From a bacterium (GTDB taxonomy: Bacteria; SM23-31), in assembly GCA_028278455.1 (NCBI GenBank), contig JANQEH010000166.1, forward strand, positions 1 to 64,000: a stretch of 64,000 nt of DNA. The letters are read 5' to 3'. The position numbers and the translations under genes were made by a program. This document shows, one piece after another, positions 1 through 10,721 of the stretch (its first letter is position 1; every line of letters begins with the position of its first letter). The notes beneath the pieces are model-generated. The model did not search any database and was not told the origin of the DNA. It was given only the letters and a program-made list of their open reading frames with translations.

Positions 1-265
1 GATAATCAATCCCGGACACCTCAAATTCATCGGAAATGAGAAGATGGAGTTTAAATCAGGCTCCGTTGAACCGGTCACAGAAGGCACTATCATTGAAAAC
101 CTGGTCTGCGGAGACATATTCGATCTCAAAGAATTCAATGAACAAGTTATCAACCGAACCCTGGAAAAGTTCAGCTACAACAAATCTAAAACCGCTCAAT
201 TTTTAAAAATTTCGAGATATGAGATCTATACACATCTCGATAAACAAAAAGTCAAGAAATCCTGA
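1..265 (+). CDS. C-terminal end of a sigma-54-dependent (NtrC-family) transcriptional activator, cut by the window edge
   Basis: The frame is open from base 2, so the ORF-track ATG at 44 is internal and the gene starts outside the window. What remains, about 87 residues, matches the tail of an NtrC-type activator: a linker after the AAA+ domain (INPGHLKFIG, like the PEHL region of the family) and a Fis-type helix-turn-helix (LEKFSYNKSKTAQFLKISRYEIYTHLDK). Known role of the family: enhancer binding and ATP-driven opening of sigma-54 promoters. Inferred target: the sigma-54 promoter at 442-457 just downstream, as in the two paralogous modules in this window. The sensor kinase partner is presumably to the left. 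The HTH assignment is good; the upstream domains are not visible. Confidence 0.85.
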   Translation, partial: IINPGHLKFIGNEKMEFKSGSVEPVTEGTIIENLVCGDIFDLKEFNEQVINRTLEKFSYNKSKTAQFLKISRYEIYTHLDKQKVKKS

Positions 266-318
266 CAGCAACAGTTCCACATTTCGTCTTCATTAACCAG
301 GTTTTTTAAAAAAAACAT

Positions 319-363
319 TGTGGTATTTTTGACAATTTAAAAATCATCGTGAAAAATACCACA
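319..363. promoter_or_regulatory. 12-bp inverted repeat, candidate activator-binding site (module A)
   Basis: TGTGGTATTTTT (319-330) and AAAAATACCACA (352-363) are perfect inverted copies separated by 21 bp, with half-sites 33 bp (about three helical turns) apart. The pair lies 80-125 bp upstream of the sigma-54 promoter, the usual distance for an NtrC-type enhancer. The alternative is a long-loop terminator for the upstream activator gene, but no U-run follows. Binding is inferred. Confidence 0.45.
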
Positions 364-441
364 CACCAACCTCCTCATTTTAATCAGAAAAATAACATAT
401 TTTGAGGCTAAATAGTTTTTTATAACTGCATTACACATTTT

Positions 442-457
442 TGGCACAGCCGTTGTA
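442..457 (+). promoter_or_regulatory. sigma-54 promoter of module A
   Basis: TGGCAC-AGCCG-TTGTA matches the sigma-54 -24/-12 consensus (TGGCAC-N5-TTGCW) at all but one base, with the correct spacing. It lies 50 bp before the receiver gene at 507, downstream of an NtrC-type activator gene. A near-identical box sits at the same place in module C (45718-45733) and a one-base variant in module B (15996-16011). Confidence 0.8.
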
Positions 458-506
458 TTAGTAATTCCTAATTTGTACTGTTATTAATTTTTAAATCGGA
501 GTTCAT

Positions 507-914
507 ATGAGATTAGCGATAGTTGATGACGAAAGACCAACACTTGAGATCCTGAAAGATAATCTCAAACCCACGGGATTTGAAACAGTAGTTTTTGATG
601 ATCCGGTACAAGCGATCGAATCGATAAAGGACGGCAGCTTCGATGTTGTAATAACAGATTTTAAAATGCCGGGTATGACAGGAATAGATGTCCTGAAATC
701 TGTTAAAAAGATCAATCAGACAACTTATGTAATTATTGTGACCGGTTATGCTGATATTTACAATACAATTGAAGCGGTTAATCATGGAGCATTTGCATTT
801 TTCAGAAAGCCGCTGAATTTTCAGGATTTTATCGAAACATTGCTCAAGATTGAGAAAGAGATAATTGATCAAAAAAGAGGGAATAAGGTTGCTGAGGAAA
901 GGCAAAGCTCTTAA
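507..914 (+). CDS. stand-alone response-regulator receiver protein (first gene of module A)
   Basis: This single-domain CheY-like receiver (135 aa) has acidic residues VDDE near the N-terminus, the phospho-acceptor Asp in VVITDFKMPGMTG (about residue 53), a T/V switch region (IIVTGY) and the conserved Lys in FFRKPL. There is no output domain; the last 20 residues are charged and probably disordered. GGAG six bases before the ATG supports the start. It is the first gene after the sigma-54 promoter, followed at 55 bp by cheW, a porin and two chemoreceptors. It could act on the motor, as a phosphate sink, or as a relay from the nearby kinases. Equivalent small receivers open modules B and C, which suggests a conserved job. 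Confidence 0.9.
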   Translation: MRLAIVDDERPTLEILKDNLKPTGFETVVFDDPVQAIESIKDGSFDVVITDFKMPGMTGIDVLKSVKKINQTTYVIIVTGYADIYNTIEAVNHGAFAFFRKPLNFQDFIETLLKIEKEIIDQKRGNKVAEERQSS

Positions 915-969
915 CAAAATCAGAAAAATACCTAAGAACATTCAAAATTTATAAAACAGGAATAATAAA

Positions 970-1488
970 ATGGAAAGCAGAGAAGTTCAGGAATTCAGCA
1001 GTGATAGTCTCGTTATTGAAAATGATGATAGTACCCAGGAGGATAAATATTTGACATTCTCTTTAGGTGAAGAAGAATACGGGATCGGAATTAAGGATGT
1101 AATGGAGATCATAGGAATTCAGCATATAACTAATGTTCCTGATATGCCCATATATATAAAGGGTGTGATCAATCTTAGAGGGAAAATAATACCGGTGATG
1201 GATGTCCGTCTCCGATTCGGTATGGAATTAAAGGGCTATAATGAAAGGACAAGTATAATCGTCGTTAATATTCACGATACTGATGTCGGATTGATCGTTG
1301 ATAGTGTTTCTGAAGTCCTGGATATTCACAGAAAAAACATCGAATTTCCGGCACAGTTTGAAGATGGATCAAGTAGGAATTATATAAAAGCATTCGGGAA
1401 AGTTGAAAATTCCGTAAAGATCCTCTTAAATACGCAAATGCTGCTCAACAAAACTGAATTAACCGAAATAACAAATAAAGAGAATTAA
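970..1488 (+). CDS. cheW: CheW-type chemotaxis coupling protein
   Basis: The protein (172 aa) has a single CheW domain from about residue 25 to 165: YLTFSLGEEEYGIGIKDVMEIIG, the VINLRGKIIPVMDVRLRFGM core and DVGLIVDSVSEVLDI are all family hallmarks. A ~25-residue acidic leader precedes the domain. Known role: an adaptor that couples receptor signalling tips to CheA in cytoplasmic arrays. AGGA nine bases upstream supports the start. It sits between a receiver and a porin gene in one apparent transcription unit with two MCPs. It is a close paralogue of the CheW in module B (15098-15574). No cheA is present in the window, so it must work with a kinase encoded elsewhere. Confidence 0.93.
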   Translation: MESREVQEFSSDSLVIENDDSTQEDKYLTFSLGEEEYGIGIKDVMEIIGIQHITNVPDMPIYIKGVINLRGKIIPVMDVRLRFGMELKGYNERTSIIVVNIHDTDVGLIVDSVSEVLDIHRKNIEFPAQFEDGSSRNYIKAFGKVENSVKILLNTQMLLNKTELTEITNKEN

Positions 1489-1530
1489 TAACCTAAACAC
1501 TATTCCCTAAAGAAGGGATGAGGAGGAATT

Positions 1531-2649
1531 ATGAGAAAAAGAATTACATTGTTCCTGATATTGATCTCAATGATGATCAGTATCAATGCTGCATTCGCAC
1601 AGTCAAACGAAATATCAATTAAACCTTATGGTTTTTTTAAATTCGATATGGCATATGATAATTCCAGAACCAACAATGGAAACTATGTCTTCTGGCTGTT
1701 AAATGAAAGTGAGAATAAAGATGAATTTAACATGACAGCCAGGCAAACGAGACTGGGTGCAAATTTTTCATATTCAGAGTATGAAGGGAAAACAGTAACC
1801 GGAAGATTCGAATGTGACTTTTATGGCGGCGGCGCCGAAAATAAGAATTTTCTTATGCTCAGGCACGGTTTTTTGAAGATCGACTTTGGTAAATATTATC
1901 TTCTTGCAGGGCAGACTTCGGATGTTATATCACCACTCGTACCGGCGACAGTGAATTATACTGTAATGTGGAATAGCGGGAATATTGGGTATAGAAGACC
2001 CCAGCTCCAGATCGGAAGTACAGCGGAAGAAGGTTTAGCAATAGCTGCGGCCGTTTCGAGAAATATCTCGGGAGATATTGACGGTGATGGCAATGATGAC
2101 GGTGAGGATAATCCTTTTCCGTCTTTTCAGGCAAGAATATCTGCGTTGAAACCAGGTAAATATGATATCGGAATATCCGGACATTATGGTAGAATGGAAT
2201 ATATGGAGGTTGGTGATAAAGAAAACTATGATTCATATTCTGCCAATCTGCATTTTAAATTCTTTTTTACGAATTCAGTTAGTCTTTCCGGAGAGATGTT
2301 CACGGGAAAAACTTTAAATCAATATAATGGAGGTTTAGGACAGGGATACAATTTACTTTTAGCAAAAGGTGTGGAATCTTCAGGAGGGTGGATATGCACC
2401 TCAATAAGATCGACCGAAAAAGTCAACCTCAACTTTGGCTATGGTATTGATAATCCGAAGGAGGATTGTATCTCTGCCGGATACAGGAATAGAAACCAGT
2501 CGATCTATGCAAATCTCTTTGCCAATGTTGCATACAAGACTTCTTTGGGTATAGAGTTTACTCATCTAACAACCGGGTATTACGACGGTAACGATACAGA
2601 GAATATTTCCGGAGTAAGGATTCAGACAAGTTTAATAATGAAATTCTAA
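1531..2649 (+). CDS. DcaP-like outer-membrane porin, short form
   Basis: The 372-aa precursor has a signal peptide ([23 protein letters not shown], probable cut after AFA). The rest is rich in alternating aromatic/polar beta strands and ends in SLIMKF, a typical outer-membrane C-terminal Phe. Motifs such as [28 protein letters not shown] and the Asp/Gly-rich [16 protein letters not shown] loop are shared almost word for word with the 491-aa porin at 43768-45243. They resemble the DcaP family, trimeric channels for organic acids in other bacteria. It lacks the coiled-coil N-terminus of its paralogue. A strong GAGGAGG precedes the ATG. It is followed at 37 bp by a Cache chemoreceptor, so import and sensing of the same solute is a reasonable inference. 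The substrate is unknown. Confidence 0.82.
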   Translation: MRKRITLFLILISMMISINAAFAQSNEISIKPYGFFKFDMAYDNSRTNNGNYVFWLLNESENKDEFNMTARQTRLGANFSYSEYEGKTVTGRFECDFYGGGAENKNFLMLRHGFLKIDFGKYYLLAGQTSDVISPLVPATVNYTVMWNSGNIGYRRPQLQIGSTAEEGLAIAAAVSRNISGDIDGDGNDDGEDNPFPSFQARISALKPGKYDIGISGHYGRMEYMEVGDKENYDSYSANLHFKFFFTNSVSLSGEMFTGKTLNQYNGGLGQGYNLLLAKGVESSGGWICTSIRSTEKVNLNFGYGIDNPKEDCISAGYRNRNQSIYANLFANVAYKTSLGIEFTHLTTGYYDGNDTENISGVRIQTSLIMKF

Positions 2650-2686
2650 CAGATTTTTTTCATCAGAATTAGCAGGAGCCAACTAC

Positions 2687-5239
2687 ATGAACTTGATGAT
2701 AAAACACAGAATAGCAGGATTAGCGATTCTTGCTGCAATTCTACCGACTTTGATCATTTGTGTTTTGACACTGATCCAGAAAAACAGCGCACAGGATAAG
2801 GTGGTCCAGGAGATGGAAATCCTGGCAAAAGAGAATATAACCCAGGTCGCTCAGGATGTTTATAATCTTCTTGAGACTGCGAATGATCTGGTCCAATTAA
2901 CGGTTGACAGCAACCTTAAAGTCGCAAGAGAAGTAATGTCACAATTGGGACAGGTAGAATTCTCAACCGAGAGGATTCAATGGAATGCTAAAAATCAGTA
3001 TACAAGTTCTTCCTCTTTGGTCACTTTACCCGGAATGAGTATTGGCAGGAGAATCATAAGGCCTAATAAAGATCTCTCACTTATTTCTCCTGTGGTGGAC
3101 AGGGTAGAAGAACTTGTTGGGGGTACCTGTACAATATTTCAGAAAATGAACTCAAATGGAGATATGCTGCGGATAGCTACTAATGTCAGGAAACTCGACA
3201 ATACACGGGCTGTGGGAACTTTCATACCTGCTGTTAATCCTGACGGAACAAAGAATCCGGTTATATCCACAGTTATGCGCGGCCAGACCTTCAGGGGCAG
3301 GGCTTTCGTAGTTAATGCCTGGTATATTACAGCTTATGAACCTATAAAAGATAGTCGAGGAGAAGTTGTCGGAATTCTCTATGTTGGTGTAAAACAGGAA
3401 TCCGTAGAATCCCTTAGACATGCAATAATCAACACAAAAGTGGGTAAAACCGGCTACGTATATATTCTCGGCGGTAAGGGAGCTCATAAAGGCAGTTATA
3501 TAGTCTCTAAAGGGGGCGCAAGAGACGGTGAGAGTATTTGGGAGGCAAAAGATACAGACGGAAGATATTTTATCCAGGATATTATCAGCAAAGCTGTATC
3601 TCTCAGATCAGGTGAGGCCGGTTATGAGACTTATCCCTGGCTAAACAAGGGAGAGGAGAAAGCCAGAAATAAAGTAGTTGCGATCCGCTACTTCGAACCG
3701 TGGGACTGGGTTATAGGTGCAGGAACCTATGAAGATGACTACTTTGAAGCAAAAAACAAAGTTGAAGCATCATTGAATTCTCTGCTTCTCTGGCTGATAA
3801 TCGGCGGTTCCGGTATTATGATCGCTATGGCTTTTGTCGCAATAGTGACAGGTAATAGAATATCCGATCCTATTAGTAAAATGGCGGAGACAGCAGTGCT
3901 ACTCTCTTCCGGTGATCTTGATCAGAATATTGATTACAGATCAAAAGATGAAACGGGACTTCTCGCTGATTCATTTAGAAAAATGATCAGCTCGCTCAAA
4001 GCAAAATCTATGGTAGCAAAGGATATTTCAAAAGGTAAACTGGATGTTGATATTGATGTTCAATCGGAAAAGGATACTCTTGGTAAATCAATGGTTGCGA
4101 TGCGAAATGGATTGATAAATGCGGATAATCTAAAGAGAAAGGTCGAAGATTTTCAGCAGGTAGAAGTGGAAAAACTATCCAAATTACTGGATAACATGGG
4201 AAACGGTGACCTTACAATTAACTATGAAGTAGCAGAACCGGATGATGATACACAAAATGTATTCAACGCTTTTATAAAAATCAAATCGGGTTTGGATAAG
4301 ACACTTTCTTCAATGAATGATCTTCTTGGTCAGGTAAACTGCTCAGTAGACCAGGTTACAGCAGGTGCCACACAGGTTTCAGATTCGAGCCAGTCTCTTT
4401 CGCAAGGTGCGACTCAACAGGCAAGTTCACTTGAGGAAACCTCAGCTTCAATTACAGAGATCTCATCACAGACAAAAGCTAATGCAGAAAATGCGGACCA
4501 GGCAAACAGACTTTCATCAGATGCAAGAAAAATTGCTGACAGGGGCAATGACCAGATGAAGATCATGGTCGAGGCTATGACTGAGATAAATAATTCATCA
4601 AATGAGATTTCAAAAATTATAAAGGTGATTGATGAGATAGCTTTCCAGACAAATCTTCTTGCACTGAATGCAGCAGTTGAGGCCGCAAGAGCGGGCGTTC
4701 ACGGTAAGGGTTTCGCTGTTGTGGCTGAAGAAGTAAGAAGCCTCGCTCAAAGAAGCTCTGATGCGGCTAAAGAGACTACCGAGCTAATTAAAGATTCTGT
4801 ACGAAATGTAGAAAATGGATCTGAGATAGCCGGTGAAACTGCAAAATCGCTTGAAGAAATAGTCATTGGAATTACAAAGGTTAGTGAAATAGTCGATGAT
4901 ATTGCACATGCTTCCAGTGAACAATCTCAGGGTATAGGTCAGATTAATTCAGCCCTTGATCAGATAGACCAGGTGACTCAGTCAAACACTGCAAATGCTG
5001 AACAAGGAGCGGCTGCGTCAGAAGAGTTATCTAATCAAGCAGTTGAATTGAAAAGAATGGTCTCAAAATTCAGATTGAAAGAATCAGATCATCTAACAGC
5101 TGAAGCTGATCATAATGGGATAACATCATTAATCAATGATAATGGGCATACTATTAAAGAGAATGAAATCAATCCAACTGATAGCATTTCAAAAAACAAT
5201 AAGATAGATTTGAATGACAGCTGTTTTATAGATTTCTAA
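2687..5239 (+). CDS. methyl-accepting chemotaxis protein with periplasmic Cache3-Cache2 sensor
   Basis: In this 850-aa receptor, TM1 lies at about residues 8-28. A large periplasmic double Cache region follows to about 365 ([21 protein letters not shown], then [11 protein letters not shown] and [16 protein letters not shown]). TM2 is at about 368-388, with HAMP repeats to about 520. The signalling domain carries the conserved hairpin tip [35 protein letters not shown]. The C-terminal ~50 residues form a flexible linker ending in CFIDF, matching the x-F-x-x-F CheR-tethering pattern. AGGAG eight bases before the ATG supports the start. It follows the porin gene closely; the 41103-43712 receptor is a full-length paralogue that also follows a porin. 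The ligand is unknown, though Cache domains often bind small organic acids or amino acids. Confidence 0.93.
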   Translation: MNLMIKHRIAGLAILAAILPTLIICVLTLIQKNSAQDKVVQEMEILAKENITQVAQDVYNLLETANDLVQLTVDSNLKVAREVMSQLGQVEFSTERIQWNAKNQYTSSSSLVTLPGMSIGRRIIRPNKDLSLISPVVDRVEELVGGTCTIFQKMNSNGDMLRIATNVRKLDNTRAVGTFIPAVNPDGTKNPVISTVMRGQTFRGRAFVVNAWYITAYEPIKDSRGEVVGILYVGVKQESVESLRHAIINTKVGKTGYVYILGGKGAHKGSYIVSKGGARDGESIWEAKDTDGRYFIQDIISKAVSLRSGEAGYETYPWLNKGEEKARNKVVAIRYFEPWDWVIGAGTYEDDYFEAKNKVEASLNSLLLWLIIGGSGIMIAMAFVAIVTGNRISDPISKMAETAVLLSSGDLDQNIDYRSKDETGLLADSFRKMISSLKAKSMVAKDISKGKLDVDIDVQSEKDTLGKSMVAMRNGLINADNLKRKVEDFQQVEVEKLSKLLDNMGNGDLTINYEVAEPDDDTQNVFNAFIKIKSGLDKTLSSMNDLLGQVNCSVDQVTAGATQVSDSSQSLSQGATQQASSLEETSASITEISSQTKANAENADQANRLSSDARKIADRGNDQMKIMVEAMTEINNSSNEISKIIKVIDEIAFQTNLLALNAAVEAARAGVHGKGFAVVAEEVRSLAQRSSDAAKETTELIKDSVRNVENGSEIAGETAKSLEEIVIGITKVSEIVDDIAHASSEQSQGIGQINSALDQIDQVTQSNTANAEQGAAASEELSNQAVELKRMVSKFRLKESDHLTAEADHNGITSLINDNGHTIKENEINPTDSISKNNKIDLNDSCFIDF

Positions 5240-5299
5240 ATGAAGTATTATTAAATGAAAAAGATCAAATAACAATAATGTATAATGAAGGAGAGCAAC

Positions 5300-7708
5300 A
5301 TGTTTAAGAATTTGACAGTAAGAACAAGAATGACTATAGGTTTCGGAACCGTTATCGGAGTGTTAATAATCGTTGGTTTCGTTGCTTATAATGCACTGAC
5401 CACGGCATCCGACGGTTTTACTGAGTATAGGGGACTTGCACGCATAACTAATGAAAGCGGTAGAGTGCAGGCAAATATGCTTATGGTTCGAATGAACGTG
5501 AAAGATTTTCAGATAACCGGCAGCGAGAAAGACAAAGAGCAGTATAATGAATATTTTAATAAAACCCATGAGCTTGCGGACGTGGCAAAGGGAGATATTC
5601 ACGATCCTGAACAGGAAAAAATAATTGACAACATTATCGCTGAACTTGAAAACTATAACTCGGGCTTTCAGAAGATCATGAAATTTCGCGAAGAGCGCGA
5701 TAAACGCGTTTATAATGTCCTGGACGTTAAAGGACCTTTTATGGAAAATACCCTCACAGAGATAATGGTAACCGCTGAGAGAGACCGGGATATGACTGCA
5801 GCTTTCAACAGCGGGATAGCAATGAAACACCTGCTGCTTGCACGTTTATACATGGCAAAATTCCTTGATACAAATGATGAAAAAGCAGTTGAAAGGGTAA
5901 ATGAAGAATTCGCTAAAATGCAGGAAAAACTGGATGTACTGGAAACTGAACTTCAAAATCCTACGCGCAGAAAGATGCGTGATGATGTCGAAGAAGCCAA
6001 GAATCTTTATCAGACAACCTTTGGTGAACTTGCTCAGATAATCTTTGACAGAAACGAAATACAAAAAGGAGAACTAGATGTTATAGGTCCGAAGATCGCT
6101 GCAGATATTGAAGACCTTAAATTGAATGTAAAAGGGATACAGGATGAACTCGGACCAAGGCTCCAGGCGTCGAATCAGCGGTCAACAATAGTAATAATTG
6201 CTATCGGATTGATAGCCGTAATTTTAGGCGGCTTCTTTGCAGTGATAATTCTCAGATCGATAATCAAGCCTCTTTCGATGATTACCGGTGCCGCATCCAA
6301 CCTTGCATTAGGCGATATCGAACAGTCAATTAATATTGATTCCAGGGACGAAATAGGAACACTTGCTGATTCTTTCAGGAATATGATAAAGAATCAAAAA
6401 GAAAAAGCGGAAGCGGCAAAAATGATCTCTGAAGGTAATGTCGATGTTAACGTAGAAGCGGCGTCTGAGAAGGATGTCCTCGGCAAATCGATGATTACAA
6501 TGAAAGACTCGATAAAATCTCTGATCGATGAAGGAATTATGCTCGCTGATGCTTCTGAATCAGGAAAACTGAATACAAGAGGTGATGTAACAAAATTTGA
6601 TGGCGGATTCAGGGAGATCATAGAGGGTATGAATAGTACTATAGAAAATATTCTCAAACCCGTAAATGAAGCTGTTGGTTGTTTGAAGGAAATGTCAAAA
6701 GGCAATCTTGCTGTTAGCGTAACTGGAGATTATAAAGGTGATCATGCTGTGATGAAAGATGCAACAAATACGACATTAGATTCCCTGAATGAGATCCTCG
6801 GTCAGGTAAAAGTCTCTTCGGATCAGGTTACTTCCGGGGCTCAGCAGGTATCTGACTCAAGCCAGTCACTCTCACAGGGTGCAACCGAGCAGGCAAGCTC
6901 TCTGGAAGAGACTTCATCATCGATAACAGAGATCGCATCTCAGACTAAGACTAATGCTGAAAATGCATCAGAAGCAAATGGTCTCTCTAACAAGGCGAAA
7001 GACATTGCTGAAACCGGTAATGAACAGATGAAGAAAATGGTAGTTGCCATGGGAGATATAAATGAGTCCTCGAGCGAGATTTCAAAGATAATCAAGGTTA
7101 TCGATGAGATCGCATTTCAGACAAACCTTCTAGCTCTCAATGCAGCAGTTGAAGCTGCAAGAGCCGGGGTACACGGAAAAGGTTTCGCTGTTGTAGCTGA
7201 AGAAGTAAGAAACCTTGCACAGAGAAGCGCAGAGGCAGCAAAAGAGACTACCGAACTGATTGAAGGATCGGTCAAGAATGTTGAGAACGGAACAAGTATA
7301 GCAGATGAGACCGCAAAAGCTCTTGAAGAGATAGTCGAAGGTATTACAAAAGTAAGCGACATTGTTGCCGAGATCACTTCAGCATCCAACGAGCAGGCAC
7401 AGGGTATTGAGCAGATAACAAGCGCTCTTGGACAGATAGACCAGGTAACTCAGTCCAATACTGCAAATGCAGAAGAGGGAGCTTCCGCTGCTGAAGAACT
7501 TTCCAGCCAGGCTGCAGAGCTGAAAAGCATGGTAGGAAGATTCAATCTGAGAAATACTAAGAATTATACAGGTTCCAGTACAGGAATTCAGAATCAACCG
7601 GAAAAAGATGAACTCAATCAGGGATCATCAAATAATGGAAGTAATAAAACAATTACATCTCAGGAAGAAGTGATCAACCTGGACGATGATGATTTCAGTA
7701 ATTTTTAA
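5300..7708 (+). CDS. methyl-accepting chemotaxis protein with helical (HBM-like) periplasmic sensor
   Basis: I start this 802-aa receptor at 5300 rather than 5285, because AAGGAG (5288-5293) lies six bases before the ATG of MFKNLTV and the upstream ATG overlaps the ribosome site. TM1 is at about residues 10-30. The ~265-residue all-helical periplasmic part looks like a helical bimodular (HBM) or 4HB sensor. TM2 is at about 297-320, followed by two or more HAMP units and the signalling domain with the invariant [26 protein letters not shown] tip. The tail ends in LDDDDFSNF, a CheR-tethering type pentapeptide. It is the last receptor of module A and a stem-loop follows its stop. Its sensor class differs from the preceding MCP, so the operon probably reports two stimuli. 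Confidence 0.92.
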   Translation: MFKNLTVRTRMTIGFGTVIGVLIIVGFVAYNALTTASDGFTEYRGLARITNESGRVQANMLMVRMNVKDFQITGSEKDKEQYNEYFNKTHELADVAKGDIHDPEQEKIIDNIIAELENYNSGFQKIMKFREERDKRVYNVLDVKGPFMENTLTEIMVTAERDRDMTAAFNSGIAMKHLLLARLYMAKFLDTNDEKAVERVNEEFAKMQEKLDVLETELQNPTRRKMRDDVEEAKNLYQTTFGELAQIIFDRNEIQKGELDVIGPKIAADIEDLKLNVKGIQDELGPRLQASNQRSTIVIIAIGLIAVILGGFFAVIILRSIIKPLSMITGAASNLALGDIEQSINIDSRDEIGTLADSFRNMIKNQKEKAEAAKMISEGNVDVNVEAASEKDVLGKSMITMKDSIKSLIDEGIMLADASESGKLNTRGDVTKFDGGFREIIEGMNSTIENILKPVNEAVGCLKEMSKGNLAVSVTGDYKGDHAVMKDATNTTLDSLNEILGQVKVSSDQVTSGAQQVSDSSQSLSQGATEQASSLEETSSSITEIASQTKTNAENASEANGLSNKAKDIAETGNEQMKKMVVAMGDINESSSEISKIIKVIDEIAFQTNLLALNAAVEAARAGVHGKGFAVVAEEVRNLAQRSAEAAKETTELIEGSVKNVENGTSIADETAKALEEIVEGITKVSDIVAEITSASNEQAQGIEQITSALGQIDQVTQSNTANAEEGASAAEELSSQAAELKSMVGRFNLRNTKNYTGSSTGIQNQPEKDELNQGSSNNGSNKTITSQEEVINLDDDDFSNF

Positions 7709-7710
7709 TA

Positions 7711-7770
7711 TTACACCAGACAGTCCAATGGAGATGGATTACCATCTTCATTGGGCGTCATTGGGTGTAA
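7711..7770 (+). terminator. long stem-loop after the module A receptor genes
   Basis: CCAATGGAGATGG (7725-7737) pairs with CCATCTTCATTGG (7742-7754) across an ATTA loop, with one G-U pair. An outer TTACACC (7711-7717) / GGTGTAA (7764-7770) pair extends the stem. It begins a few bases after the MCP stop codon. No U-run follows, so it may be a processing or stability element or an inefficient terminator separating the MCPs from the kinase at 8140. Confidence 0.55.
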
Positions 7771-8139
7771 GGTTTATTATTATATGAAAATAATGGTCAT
7801 GAACTTTCAGACAGTTGAAAACGAACCATCAAACATATTGAAATTACGATAAAGAAAATATTCGTATTTTCATTATCCGGCATTGTTGTTATAACTCACA
7901 ACTAATTGGAAATTATACCGTTAACAATTTCATGACTAAATCGGACTGATTGCTCATTTCAGTCACAAACCAGATTTTTTAATGAGTCAGTCAAACAAGA
8001 TTTGGGAGTAGCATCCCACAGAATAGAGGGCATGTGAAGCAGGTATCGATAATAAATATTCCCTTTCAGTTTTTTTAATAATATTCAATCAGAAAAACAT
8101 CGTTACAGGTTAGAACAAAGAAAAAGAGAAACGAGAGAT
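7771..8139. other. intergenic region before the module A kinase
   Basis: No coding potential is seen. It contains a GACTGA/TCAGTC stem (around 7944-7965), an imperfect direct repeat of the form CAGTCA-AAC-AGATTT (about 7960-7976 and 7988-8003) and a small TGGGA-N6-TCCCA hairpin (8003-8018). I could not recognise a known riboswitch class or a convincing sigma-70 or sigma-54 promoter. Confidence 0.4.
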
Positions 8140-10569
8140 ATGACAGAAATATTGAAAGAAAATGACACTTTGCGATATATGATAAATCCGGAAGGTAAAA
8201 TAACCAGTATCAATGATACGATCAGTAAATATGGATATAATCCGAAAGAATTGATCGGGACTAATCTTATAGATATAATTAACCCTGCTGACAGGAAGAA
8301 AGCAAAATACCGGATTGATGAAAGGCGCACCGGAGACAGAAAAACAAAGTCGTTTTTGTTCAGAATAATTCCAAAGAACAGAGAACGGGAAATCGATCAG
8401 TCTTTGTGTCAAAACAGGATGTATTATCTTGATCTTGAATCCGAAGGAGTGTATTCTTCAGAGGATTCAAAAAATGAATTTCTCGGTACATCAGGTGTAG
8501 CAAAAATTCTTGAAGACGGTAGATGTTTAGCGCCATCACTAATGAGTATAAGTAAAGTATTAGAAAAAAGAGTTGAAGAAAGGACTTCGGAGCTGTCAGA
8601 TTATTCTAAAGAGTTAGAGAGGGAGATAGAAAATCGTAAAGAAATAGAGCTCGATAATAAGGTATTAGTTGAAAAGCTGAATAATAAAGTCCGGGAAGTC
8701 GGTTTTCTATATGATCTTTCCAAAATATTGGAAAACAAGGATTATTCGATAGAAGAAATTTTTAGGTATACACTTGAGCTATTAACAAATCTGTATGATC
8801 AAACAAAGATATCGGGCATCAGGATAAAATATGGCAGAAAAGAATTCAGGACAGAAAAATTTGAACCTGAAAAAAGGACATATTCCAGCAGTGGTAAATC
8901 TAATTCAGGTTTAGTTTTAAGGATTGATGTATGCCTCCCTGGAGATAAAGAATGTCGGGAAAAAAGCAGGTTTGAGACCTCAGATAAAGAGCTGATCGAT
9001 GAGATTGTAGAGAGAATTGTTATGAAAATTCATCGGCTCAATGCTGAAGAGGCACTTGCAGATAGTGAAGCAAAATGGAGAGAACTACTTGAAAGTTTAC
9101 CGAATTTTGTTTTAGAATTAGACTTGGAGGGCAAAGTTAAAAACTGTAATAAGCATTATCCGGGATTCAATATAGCAGATTTTATCGGCAAATCAATTTT
9201 CGAAATAAGCCCTGCGCAGGGTAGAAAAAAACTAAAAGCACTTTTTCCAAAAGTTATCAGGGATAAAACCTCTATTGAATTTGAAACCCAACCTTATGAG
9301 CCCGATATCAGTAAGAGATGGTATCTTCATCAGCTTGCTCCCGTAAAAGACAAAAATGAGATTAAGTCGATAATCTTGATTATAAGTGATATAACCGATA
9401 GAAAACGGGCAGAAGAAGTATTAAGAGAAAATGAAAACAAAATATCAGCAATAGTAAATAATGTTATAGACGGGATAATTACTGTTGATGAAGAAGGTGT
9501 TATCGTTTCAGTAAATAATGCCACATGTGATATATTCGGATATCTGGAAAGTGAATTGGTAGGTAATAATATTAAGTTTCTGATGCTCGAATCTGTTGCT
9601 GAACAACATGATAGATATCTCGATTCAGGAAAAGATTCCGCTAGAACAGATACTTTATGCCTTCAGAAAGAATCCCAAGCGATCAGAAAGAACGGTGTTG
9701 TTTTTCCAATGGAAATAACCGTAAATGAATTCATGTATGATAATAAGAGAATGTTTACTGCCGTGATACGCGATATTACGGAAAAGAAGAACATGGAAAA
9801 TGAAATATCTAAGTTGAGAATGGAGTACGAGGCATTCCTGCAGCATGAGCTTAAAAACTATCTGACGCCTATTAGGGGGTACCTGGATCTCCTAATTAGA
9901 GTCAACGGGCAAAATCTCGATAACGACCAGAAAGACTATCTCGAAAGAGTCAGTGATAATACTGATAAAATGGCCTACCTGATTGATAAGCTTAAATCCC
10001 TACAGGAATTTGAAAAAGGGAAGTATACTCTTGATAAGGTTGCATTCGATCTTAATGCTCTGATCAAGTATGTTGTGAATGATCTGAAACTGCTGGCGGA
10101 AAACTATAAAAGCAATATCGAACTGAAATTATCTTCAGAGAATTCACATATAATGATGGATAGAAAACTCCTCTCAGGAGTCTATCACAATCTTATTAAG
10201 AACGCCATTGAACACATCTGCAATATTGAAGACAAAAATCAGAAGAAGGTGAAAATCAAAGTATTTAATAAGAATGGTCATGTCGTTACAACGATAAACA
10301 ATATGGGAGCAGTGATATCTCCAAGGAAACTGAAGCTGTTTTTCGAAAAATTCAATTCTGACAAGACTTTAAAGCATAATGGTACCGGACTTGGTACAAC
10401 CTATGCATATCTTGTAACTAAAGCCCATGGCGGTGAAATCTCTGTGGAGTCAAACGAAGAAGACGGGACAACGGTAACTCTGAAATTCAAAAATACTATC
10501 AACAGCAGTCTTGATGAAAAGGAAGAATTGTTTTCAAAAGAAATATTCAGACTTCAGCCCATTGATTGA
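8140..10569 (+). CDS. cytoplasmic multi-PAS sensor histidine kinase (module A)
   Basis: No membrane segment is seen in this 809-aa protein. Order: PAS (about 10-70), a coiled coil (145-195), a GAF-like segment (about 195-300), PAS (about 320-425), PAS (about 430-555), HisKA with H-box FLQHELKNYLTPIRGY (His about 568), then HATPase with N-box YHNLIKNAIEHI and G2 box NGTGLGTTYAYLV. The usual DNGxG box is replaced by INNMGAVIS, a departure that may lower ATPase/kinase activity or mark a divergent subfamily. Phosphotransfer partners could be the small receiver at 507 or the partial activator at the left edge; this is inference. It has the same strand and end-of-module place as the kinases ending modules B and C. 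Only a weak ribosome site is visible. Confidence 0.85.
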   Translation: MTEILKENDTLRYMINPEGKITSINDTISKYGYNPKELIGTNLIDIINPADRKKAKYRIDERRTGDRKTKSFLFRIIPKNREREIDQSLCQNRMYYLDLESEGVYSSEDSKNEFLGTSGVAKILEDGRCLAPSLMSISKVLEKRVEERTSELSDYSKELEREIENRKEIELDNKVLVEKLNNKVREVGFLYDLSKILENKDYSIEEIFRYTLELLTNLYDQTKISGIRIKYGRKEFRTEKFEPEKRTYSSSGKSNSGLVLRIDVCLPGDKECREKSRFETSDKELIDEIVERIVMKIHRLNAEEALADSEAKWRELLESLPNFVLELDLEGKVKNCNKHYPGFNIADFIGKSIFEISPAQGRKKLKALFPKVIRDKTSIEFETQPYEPDISKRWYLHQLAPVKDKNEIKSIILIISDITDRKRAEEVLRENENKISAIVNNVIDGIITVDEEGVIVSVNNATCDIFGYLESELVGNNIKFLMLESVAEQHDRYLDSGKDSARTDTLCLQKESQAIRKNGVVFPMEITVNEFMYDNKRMFTAVIRDITEKKNMENEISKLRMEYEAFLQHELKNYLTPIRGYLDLLIRVNGQNLDNDQKDYLERVSDNTDKMAYLIDKLKSLQEFEKGKYTLDKVAFDLNALIKYVVNDLKLLAENYKSNIELKLSSENSHIMMDRKLLSGVYHNLIKNAIEHICNIEDKNQKKVKIKVFNKNGHVVTTINNMGAVISPRKLKLFFEKFNSDKTLKHNGTGLGTTYAYLVTKAHGGEISVESNEEDGTTVTLKFKNTINSSLDEKEELFSKEIFRLQPID

Positions 10570-10721
10570 TACGGCAGATAAGAACTAATTATCCGATAAT
10601 GGATCATTTAATTCGAATGATATTTATGCCTGTTGCAGTGATTTTTAACCTACAGTAAACTTGTTATAATGATCATACAATGGAAGATAACAAAATTGAA
10701 AAGAACCACATTCTATTGCCG

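Noticed and set aside
513-941. 142-codon minus-strand ORF opposite the module A receiver
   Set aside because: It is the antisense shadow of a clear CheY-like receiver gene and its translation has no recognisable domain.
7711-8139. Riboswitch upstream of the module A kinase
   Set aside because: Several stems occur, but I could not match the conserved core of any riboswitch class, including cyclic-di-GMP types.
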